Assembly (NCBI GenBank): GCA_021158435.1
Contig: JAGGUQ010000010.1
Span: forward strand, 1-45,492
Reading direction: 5' to 3'
DNA: 45,492 nucleotides
DNA from: a bacterium
GTDB taxonomy: Bacteria > Patescibacteriota > Patescibacteriia > UBA2591 > MWDC01
Part shown: piece after piece, positions 6,714-14,635 of the stretch
Position numbering within the stretch: position 1 is the stretch's first letter
How the letters are laid out: each line of letters opens with the position of its first letter
Made by a program: the position numbers and the translations under genes
The notes under the pieces: generated by a model
The model's input: only the letters and a program-made list of their open reading frames with translations
Databases searched by the model: none
Told to the model about the DNA's origin: nothing

Positions 6714-7076
6714 ATGAGCAGGATTAAAAAACCAGTAATTTATTTTAATAATTTAGTTAAAGCACCTTTTACAGATCAATGTATCAAAAGAAGGGCTCGG
6801 CTGATTGCTAATGAGACACTTCCGTCAAAAAATAACCTTTCAGAAATTTCAATTGCTATAGTTGATGAAAAAACCATTCGTCAATTAAACAAAAAGTACC
6901 GGAAAAAGAATAAAGCAACTAGTGTTTTAACTTTTGGTAATATAACTGATGATTCAGCAGAAATTGTTCTTTGTTGGAATAAAATTCATCAGGAAGCAAA
7001 GATTAATGGTTTAAAGCAAAAAGATTATTTTTTCTATGCTTTAAAGCATGGATTTAAAAATTTATTAAAAAAATAA
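6714..7076 (+). CDS. ybeY: YbeY-like protein, truncated and missing metal ligands
   Basis: YbeY is a metal-dependent endoribonuclease used in 16S rRNA maturation and ribosome quality control. The N-terminal two thirds fit the family: LNKKYRKKNKATSVLTFGN corresponds to the LN..YR..D.PTDVLSFP block, and EIVLCWNKIHQEA to the following GDI.I....A segment. The C-terminus does not fit. The normal H-G-x-L-H-L-x-G-Y-D-H motif is reduced to HGFKNLLKK at the stop: His112 is kept, the second histidine is Asn116, and the third would lie beyond the end. Other frames do not restore it. The protein is probably catalytically inactive or altered. ftsA starts one base after the stop. Confidence 0.72.
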   Translation: MSRIKKPVIYFNNLVKAPFTDQCIKRRARLIANETLPSKNNLSEISIAIVDEKTIRQLNKKYRKKNKATSVLTFGNITDDSAEIVLCWNKIHQEAKINGLKQKDYFFYALKHGFKNLLKK

Positions 7077-7077
7077 T

Positions 7078-8316
7078 ATGCATTCAGATTTTATTGTAGG
7101 TATAGACTTAGGCTCAAGAACAATCAGAATTGTAGCTGGTAGAGATAATCCAGAATTAAAAGGTATGGAGGTTGTTGCTGCAGTAGAGAGCGAATCTCGG
7201 GGAGTATCAAAAGGAGTGATTACAAATTTAGAAGAAGCAGTTTCAAGTATTTCAGAAGCAGTTGAAAAAATGGAAAAAAAGTTGGGGACAAGAATAGCTA
7301 AAGCAAAAATAGGAGTTGCTGGACCTCATATTAGCGCTATGCAGGCAAAAGAACTTGTAGTAGTTAATCGTCCAGGCGGAGAAATAACTAATTTAGAGAT
7401 TCAGCGGGCCAGGGAGAGTATTGAAAAAAAGTCTGTGCCTCCAAATTATGAAGTACTTCATGTTATTCCTACATCTTTTACAATTGATAATCAAGTAGGA
7501 GTTAAAAATCCAATAGGAATGATTGGGAGCAGGTTGGAAATGGAAGCTTATGTAATTTTAGGATTAAGCAATCAGTTAAAAAGTTTAGAAACAGCTTTTT
7601 CTTCCCGTTGTGGAATAGAAATAACTTCAATGATTTTTACAGCTTTAGCTAGTGCTGAGGCTGTTTTAAACAAAGAACAAAAAGAATTAGGAGTTGTTTT
7701 AGTTGATATTGGTGAAGCAACCACGAGTATAATTGTTTTTGAGGAAGAAGATATATTATTAGTTAAAGTTTTGCCTTTAGGAGCTAGATATGTAACCGCA
7801 GATATAGCTCTAGGCCTTAAAATTCCAATGGATTTAGCTGAGAAAATAAAGGTAAATTATGGTTATGCTTATGTCCCAGATGTGCCTAAGTTTGAGGAAA
7901 TAAATTTAAGTGAATTAGATCCTAAAGTTAAGGGCAATTTTTCAAAAAAAGAAATAGCAGAAATTATTAGTTCAAGATACGAAGAGATATTCAGTTTTGT
8001 TGATGAAGAATTACAACAGATAGACAGAAGCGCGAAGTTGCCAGCAGGGGTTGTTTTAGTTGGGGCAGGTTCTAGAATAGGAGGTTTAGAAAATCTAGCA
8101 AAGCAAGTTTTTAAACTCCCAGCAGGCATAGGAATACCTGTAAATATTGTCTCAGAAACCCGAGAAGAAAGAATTTTTGACCCTGCTTTTGCAGCTAGTG
8201 TAGGGTTGCTTCTAAGAGAGGAAGATGATTTCTTTTTTGGGCATAGAAGCACAAAAAATAGTTCTTATGTATCTAAATTTTTGAAAAAGGTTAGAAATTT
8301 ATTCATTCCAGATTAG
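7078..8316 (+). CDS. ftsA: Cell division protein FtsA
   Basis: An actin-like ATPase that tethers FtsZ to the membrane at the division site. The phosphate-1 loop is near the N-terminus (FIVGIDLGSRTIRIVAG). The 1C insertion is present (HVIPTSFTIDNQVGVKNPIG), followed by VVLVDIGEATTSI (phosphate 2) and PAGVVLVGAGSRIGGL (adenosine motif). The last about 15 residues (SKFLKKVRNLFIPD) look like the amphipathic membrane-targeting helix. The length of 412 aa is normal. It is followed 12 bases later by ftsZ, the usual partner order. Confidence 0.96.
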   Translation: MHSDFIVGIDLGSRTIRIVAGRDNPELKGMEVVAAVESESRGVSKGVITNLEEAVSSISEAVEKMEKKLGTRIAKAKIGVAGPHISAMQAKELVVVNRPGGEITNLEIQRARESIEKKSVPPNYEVLHVIPTSFTIDNQVGVKNPIGMIGSRLEMEAYVILGLSNQLKSLETAFSSRCGIEITSMIFTALASAEAVLNKEQKELGVVLVDIGEATTSIIVFEEEDILLVKVLPLGARYVTADIALGLKIPMDLAEKIKVNYGYAYVPDVPKFEEINLSELDPKVKGNFSKKEIAEIISSRYEEIFSFVDEELQQIDRSAKLPAGVVLVGAGSRIGGLENLAKQVFKLPAGIGIPVNIVSETREERIFDPAFAASVGLLLREEDDFFFGHRSTKNSSYVSKFLKKVRNLFIPD

Positions 8317-8328
8317 ATCTATTTTATT

Positions 8329-9642
8329 ATGAGTAGAAAAACTATCAAAATATCTTCAGACAATCCAAGAGTAGAAAAAAAAGTAAAAATTAAAGCCTCA
8401 AAAAGGACTAAAGCAAAAAATTTAAAAAGAACAAAAACAAGAAGTAAAAAAAAGGCATTAAAGGAAACAAAAAATACTAAAAGTGGCAAAGAAGTAAAGA
8501 ATTTTGGGTTGAAAATAAAGGTAATTGGTGTAGGTGGCGCTGGAGGAAATATCTTAACTCGTCTTAAGAAAAAAAGGACGAGTGGTTTGGAATACATAGC
8601 AGTTAATACTGATAAACAAGATTTAAAGTCTTTACCTCGTTCCATAAAAAAAATAGTAATTGGCAAGAGCGTAACAAAAGGATTAGGAGCAGGAATGAAT
8701 CCTGCTTTAGGGAGAGCTTCAGCTGAAACAGATAAAGATTTGTTGGCAGATGTAATAAAAGGGGCGGATATTCTTTTTCTTATTGCTGGTTTTGGAGGAG
8801 GGACTGGCACAGGAGCTACCCCAGTAATTGCTGAAATAGCTAGGCAATTAGGTATTTTAACAGTTGTTTTGCTAACTAAACCTTTTAGTTTTGAGGGTAA
8901 AGAAAGGAGTTTAATTGCTGAAAATGGGTTAAAAGAGGTAGTAAATTCAGCTGATACTGTTATAGCTATTTCTAATGATCAACTATTTAAAAACTTACCT
9001 GCTGGAGTTTCCTTAATTAAAGGATTTGAATTAGCTGATAGTGTTTTTACTAACGGTATTTTAGGTGTATTTGAATCGCTAATTCAACCTGGATTAATTA
9101 ATTTAGATTTTGCTGATTTAAGAGCAATTTTGGAAAAAGGAGGTCCAGGAATTTTAAGTGTTGGAATAGGAGAGGGAGATAATAGGAAGGAAAAGGCTTT
9201 GAAAAGTTTAATGAAAGGCATCCCTCCAGAATTTTCTCTTTCAAATAGCAAAAAGATATTTTATTTGATTAGTCATGGTCCTGATATTAGTTTTGATGAA
9301 ATTAAAGAAGTAATAGAAAAGATAAGCCAGGAGGTTAACCCTGAAGCAAAAGTTATTTTTGGACTTTGTGTTGATAATTCTTTATCTTCAAAAATTAAAG
9401 TTGTTTTAATTGCCACTTCATTTGAAGGAAGTAATAATTTCCAGTTCTCTTCAGCTAGGATCTCATCCTTTTCATTAACTAAGAATGAGAAACAAGAATT
9501 TTTAGATAGTAAAACTAAAGACAAAGAAAAACCAGTAGCTAATCAAGATAAAAGAAATAAAGAGGAGGAAAAAGAGTCTTTTTATAGCAGTGAATTAGAT
9601 ATTCCTGCTTTTATTCGTCGTCGTTTGCATAAACAAAGATAA
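8329..9642 (+). CDS. ftsZ: Cell division protein FtsZ with basic N-terminal extension
   Basis: A tubulin-like GTPase that polymerises into the Z-ring. The nucleotide-binding start KVIGVGGAGGN begins near residue 64, the tubulin signature GGGTGTG is at 156-162, and T7-loop-region sequence (LINLDFADLRAIL) is present near residue 265. The C-terminus keeps the conserved tail peptide ELDIPAFIRRR that binds FtsA. The first about 60 residues are unusual: a Lys/Arg/Thr-rich stretch with no counterpart in standard FtsZ. The start could be later, but no ATG lies between the chosen start and the core. Together with ftsA and gyrB it forms a tight run of genes. Confidence 0.96.
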   Translation: MSRKTIKISSDNPRVEKKVKIKASKRTKAKNLKRTKTRSKKKALKETKNTKSGKEVKNFGLKIKVIGVGGAGGNILTRLKKKRTSGLEYIAVNTDKQDLKSLPRSIKKIVIGKSVTKGLGAGMNPALGRASAETDKDLLADVIKGADILFLIAGFGGGTGTGATPVIAEIARQLGILTVVLLTKPFSFEGKERSLIAENGLKEVVNSADTVIAISNDQLFKNLPAGVSLIKGFELADSVFTNGILGVFESLIQPGLINLDFADLRAILEKGGPGILSVGIGEGDNRKEKALKSLMKGIPPEFSLSNSKKIFYLISHGPDISFDEIKEVIEKISQEVNPEAKVIFGLCVDNSLSSKIKVVLIATSFEGSNNFQFSSARISSFSLTKNEKQEFLDSKTKDKEKPVANQDKRNKEEEKESFYSSELDIPAFIRRRLHKQR

Positions 9643-11652
<2,010 letters not shown>

Positions 11653-11672
11653 AGTAATATAATTTTTAAATT

Positions 11673-12605
11673 ATGTTTGATGTTGCTTGTATTGGCGGAA
11701 TAGTTCAGGATATTATTTTATTTACAGACAAAGAAAAAATAGTTAATTCTCATGATGTTTTAGCCAAACAACTTTTTTGTTTAGAATCAGGAGCAAAGTT
11801 TTATCTAAAAGAATGTTATTTTACCCCAGGCGGAGGAGCAGCGAATATTGCTGTAGGTTTGTCTCGCTTAGGCTTAAAAGCAACAATTGTGGGTAGAGTA
11901 GGTAATGATGAATTTGCTAAGGATATTTTGAAACAATTAAAAAAACAAAAGGTTGACTTAAGTTTTGTTCAAAAGGATGAAACTCAAAAAACAGGATTTT
12001 CTTTTATTTTAAGCTCAAAACAAACAGGAGAACAGATTATTTTTTCTTTTCGCGGGGCAAATAACAATTTAAAAGTTCCTTCTAAAGGAATAAAAGCAAA
12101 ATGGTTTGTTGTTTCTTCTTTAAGTTTTTCCAATTGGCAAAAAATTTTTAACTTTGTCCTTAGGCAAAAGAAACCTATTTTATGGAATCCAGGATTTGTT
12201 CAATTTAGTAGTGATTTACCTATTTTTTTGAAATTTATAGATAAGGTTCAAATTTTTGTTGTTAATGAAGATGAAGCCAGAGAAATAGTTTTTAGAACTA
12301 CTAAAAGAAAGAATTTTTCTATTAAGGAGGTTTTAAAAATAATTAATTCATTAGGCCCAAATATAGTCGTGATAACTCAAGGATGTAAAGGAGCTCGAGC
12401 TTTTGATGGGAGAAATTTTTATCATTGTCCAGCTAAAAAGATAAAAGTTGTTCAAAGTACAGGAGCAGGGGATGCTTTTATTAGCGGTTTTCTTGCAGAA
12501 TATATTAAAAAGGCTTGTATTTATGGAGCTTTAGAAAAGGGGATTGTTAATAGTGGGGCTGTATTATCTAAAATAGGGGCTCAAAATGGCTTATTAAAAA
12601 AATAA
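11673..12605 (+). CDS. PfkB-family carbohydrate or nucleoside kinase
   Basis: A ribokinase-superfamily kinase that phosphorylates a sugar or nucleoside hydroxyl with ATP. The first PfkB signature is at about residues 53-75 (PGGGAANIAVGLSRLGLKA, then VGRVGNDEFA). The second is near 262-275 (TGAGDAFISGFLAE), with the catalytic aspartate about residue 267. The acceptor cannot be named from sequence alone; ribokinase-, fructokinase- and nucleoside-kinase-like members share these motifs. The gene lies between gyrB and pduL with short spacers of 20 and 4 bases, so it may be cotranscribed with pduL in a carbon-use context. Confidence 0.88.
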   Translation: MFDVACIGGIVQDIILFTDKEKIVNSHDVLAKQLFCLESGAKFYLKECYFTPGGGAANIAVGLSRLGLKATIVGRVGNDEFAKDILKQLKKQKVDLSFVQKDETQKTGFSFILSSKQTGEQIIFSFRGANNNLKVPSKGIKAKWFVVSSLSFSNWQKIFNFVLRQKKPILWNPGFVQFSSDLPIFLKFIDKVQIFVVNEDEAREIVFRTTKRKNFSIKEVLKIINSLGPNIVVITQGCKGARAFDGRNFYHCPAKKIKVVQSTGAGDAFISGFLAEYIKKACIYGALEKGIVNSGAVLSKIGAQNGLLKK

Positions 12606-12609
12606 TTTT

Positions 12610-13200
12610 ATGGCTAAACAAATCAAATTTCCTGTAATAGTTGAAGTTTCAGCTCGCCATGTTCATCTGAAAAAGAGAGATTTAGAAAAACTTTTTGGTA
12701 AAGGATACAAGCTAAGGAAATTTAAATTTCTTTCTCAGCCTGGAGAATTTGCATCTAAAGAAACAGTAACCATTTACGGTGAAAAGGGCTTTTTTGAAGA
12801 AGTGAGAGTTATTGGTCCTGTTAGGGATTATACCCAAGTAGAAATTTCACAAACAGATGCATATTTTTTAGGGATAAAAGCTCCTTTTAGGCTTTCTGGT
12901 GATTTAAAGAATGCAGGCAAATGTGTAATTAAGGGCCCTAAAGGAAGTATTAGGGTTTCATCAGGGGTTATTATCCCTTTAAGACATTTACATTGTCCAG
13001 AATCTTTTGCCAGGAGATATAATTTAAAAAGGAAAAAATTTGTTAGTTTAGAAATAAAAAATAGTTTAAGGCCAGTGGTTTTTTATAAGGTTTATTTGAG
13101 GATTAGCCCGAACTATAAATTAGCTGTTCATCTGGATACAGATGAAGGCAATGCAGCTGGAATTAATAAAGCATCCAAGGGAATAGTTTGTCTTAATTAG
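12610..13200 (+). CDS. pduL: Phosphate acyltransferase PduL (phosphotransacetylase)
   Basis: Interconverts acetyl-CoA (or propionyl-CoA) and acyl-phosphate. It is the PduL type, unrelated to Pta. Zinc-binding signatures are visible: VEVSARHVHL with His17 and His19, RHLHCPESFA near residues 126-135, and VHLDTDEGNAAG near the C-terminus. No encapsulation peptide of the microcompartment type is evident at the N-terminus, and no shell-protein genes are nearby, so a free cytoplasmic enzyme is likely. With AckA encoded at 40.8 kb it would complete acetate formation with ATP yield. It is the last gene before a terminator and a convergent tRNA. Confidence 0.92.
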   Translation: MAKQIKFPVIVEVSARHVHLKKRDLEKLFGKGYKLRKFKFLSQPGEFASKETVTIYGEKGFFEEVRVIGPVRDYTQVEISQTDAYFLGIKAPFRLSGDLKNAGKCVIKGPKGSIRVSSGVIIPLRHLHCPESFARRYNLKRKKFVSLEIKNSLRPVVFYKVYLRISPNYKLAVHLDTDEGNAAGINKASKGIVCLN

Positions 13201-13211
13201 TTTGTTTTTAA

Positions 13212-13272
13212 AAACCAGGCATAATAAATTTTAGGGATTAAAAGCCAGGCAGTAAGTTTTAGAGCCTGGTTT
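13212..13272. terminator. Bidirectional terminator with a duplicated arm
   Basis: Arms AAACCAGGC (13212-13220) and AAGCCAGGC (13242-13250) can each pair with GCCTGGTTT (13264-13272), the second with one G-U pair. Read on the minus strand, the outermost arm ends in GCCTGGTTTTTA, a U-rich terminator tail. It lies between convergent pduL and the tRNA gene. Confidence 0.65.
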
Positions 13273-13282
13273 ATTTTAGTTG

Positions 13283-13335
13283 ATCCCAGAGGTAGACTTC
13301 TTAATCCCGGAGGCAGTCTCCGGAGGCAGACTCCG
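13283..13335. repeat. Three degenerate tandem copies of an 18-21 bp GC-rich unit
   Basis: Copy 1 is ATCCCAGAGGTAGACTTC (13283-13300). Copy 2 is ATCCCGGAGGCAGTCTCC (13304-13321). Copy 3 is a partial CGGAGGCAGACTCC immediately after. The centre contains the palindrome CTCCGGAG. The block is clearly richer in G+C than the surrounding DNA and lies just downstream of the tRNA (minus strand). It may be a remnant of a dispersed repeat. The open frame across it shows no gene-like protein. Confidence 0.6.
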
Positions 13336-13358
13336 GCAACTCTTTGGCAAAATTAATA

Positions 13359-13432
13359 TCGGGATGGTGGGATTTGCACCCACGATCTCCACGTCCCGAA
13401 CGTGGCGCATTAGGCTGCTATGCTACATCCCG
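13359..13432 (-). tRNA. tRNA-Pro (anticodon CGG)
   Basis: A 74-nt cloverleaf on the minus strand: acceptor CGGGATG with CATCCCG, 4-bp D-stem GCAT/ATGC, anticodon stem CCACG/CGTGG, loop TTCGGGA (anticodon CGG, G37), T-stem GTGGG/CCCAC, discriminator A, no encoded CCA. The acceptor and the G37 fit bacterial tRNA-Pro. Two elbow features are odd: the D-loop AGCAGCCTA has no GG pair, and the T-loop TGCAAAT has G where U55 is expected. Confidence 0.9.
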
Positions 13433-13485
13433 TTAATATTTATTATATTATTTCAATTCTTAAGGTCAATTTGTTTATTTTCATT

Positions 13486-13514
13486 TTGATTTTTTTGTGA
13501 TAGAATATTACTAT
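13486..13514 (+). promoter_or_regulatory. Promoter of ychF
   Basis: TTGATT (13486-13491) and TACTAT (13509-13514) are 17 bases apart. The expected start is near 13521, giving a leader of about 27 bases without SD before the ATG at 13548. Confidence 0.45.
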
Positions 13515-13547
13515 AAAAATTTAACTACATTTCTAATTTTTTTTAAT

Positions 13548-14618
13548 ATGTCTGTCCGCATTGGGATTGTTGGTTTGCCTAATGTTGGTAAATCAACTTT
13601 GTTTCAACTAATTACCAAAAAGCAAGTGGATATAGCTAATTATCCTTTTTGTACAATTGATCCTAATGTTGGGGTTGTTGAGGTTATGGATGAGCGGGTT
13701 GATAAAATAGCTCAAATAGAAAATTCAAAAAGGAAGGTTTATTCAACAATAGAATTTTATGATATTGCTGGATTGGTTAAAGGAGCTAGCCAGGGGCAGG
13801 GATTAGGCAATCAATTCCTTTCTCATATTCGTGAAACTGACGCAATCTTATATGTATTAAGGGCTTTTTTGAGTGGTAGAATAGTTAACGTGCAATCAAG
13901 AGTAGACCCAATTGCTGAAAAAGAAATTCTTGAAACAGAACTAATCCTCAAAGATTTGGAGACAATAGAAAAAAGAGTAGAAAAATTAAAAAAAACAGTT
14001 CAGATAAAAGAAAACAAAGAAGAGAAAAAAGAGTTGAACATTCTTTTAAGGATTAGAGATTCTTTAGAAAAAGGAATAATTTTAAAACAAAGTGATTTTG
14101 ACGAACAAGAACAAAAAATAGTTAAGAGCTTTCAATTTTTGACAACTAAGCCAAGATTCTTTTTATTAAACGGTAAACAAGAGGAAATTTCTCCAGAGGT
14201 TATTGAGGAGTTTAAAAAAATGAAGGAGGACTTTTTAATTATGGATGTTTTAAGTGAATTTGAGTTAAGCAGTTTGAATTCTGAGGAACGCGAAGAGTTG
14301 TGTTTAAAAAGTGAAAGCAGCATAGATATTTTAATAAAAAAGGCTTTTAATGTTTTAGATTTGATAACTTTTCTTACTACTGGTCCAGATGAATCTAGAG
14401 CTTGGGCAATTAAAAGAGGAACGAAAATTCCTCAAGCAGGAGGGATTATTCATAGTGATTTTGAGAAGTATTTTATTAAGGCAGAGGTTATTAGTTTTGA
14501 AGATTTATTACAAGCAGGAGGGTATTCTGAGGCAAGAGAAAAGGGTTTAGTAAAAATAGTTGGTAAGGATTATGTAGTTCAGGATGGAGATGTTATTGAA
14601 ATAAAACACAGCGCTTAA
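13548..14618 (+). CDS. ychF: Ribosome-associated ATPase YchF
   Basis: An Obg-related P-loop ATPase of the YchF/OLA1 family, which binds ribosomes and is linked to translation and oxidative-stress control. G1 is GLPNVGKST at residues 7-15. The switch and G3 region is FYDIAGLVKGASQGQGLGNQF. Instead of the GTPase NKxD motif the expected place reads LNGKQEE, in line with the ATP preference of this family. The C-terminal TGS-like domain ends with the typical DYVVQDGDVIEIKH. The chosen start (MSVRIGIVG) is 17 codons inside a longer open frame, because family members begin directly at this strand. That gives 356 aa, close to the usual about 363. Confidence 0.95.
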   Translation: MSVRIGIVGLPNVGKSTLFQLITKKQVDIANYPFCTIDPNVGVVEVMDERVDKIAQIENSKRKVYSTIEFYDIAGLVKGASQGQGLGNQFLSHIRETDAILYVLRAFLSGRIVNVQSRVDPIAEKEILETELILKDLETIEKRVEKLKKTVQIKENKEEKKELNILLRIRDSLEKGIILKQSDFDEQEQKIVKSFQFLTTKPRFFLLNGKQEEISPEVIEEFKKMKEDFLIMDVLSEFELSSLNSEEREELCLKSESSIDILIKKAFNVLDLITFLTTGPDESRAWAIKRGTKIPQAGGIIHSDFEKYFIKAEVISFEDLLQAGGYSEAREKGLVKIVGKDYVVQDGDVIEIKHSA

Positions 14619-14635
14619 TTAAAAGCTTATATTGT

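Noticed and set aside
6990-7090. Frameshift as the cause of the short YbeY
   Set aside because: None of the three frames after HGFKN encodes an LHLxGYDH-like continuation, and ftsA begins at once. A true loss of the motif fits better than a simple frameshift.
7869-8810. Long minus-strand open frames opposite ftsA and ftsZ
   Set aside because: They are antisense shadows of well-recognised genes with low-complexity products and no start signals. The same holds for minus-strand frames opposite pgk, hsp20, rpsB, gap, gspE and argS.
13280-13489. Open frame of 69 codons across the repeats and the tRNA
   Set aside because: It runs through the tandem repeats and antisense to a complete tRNA, so it is not a gene.
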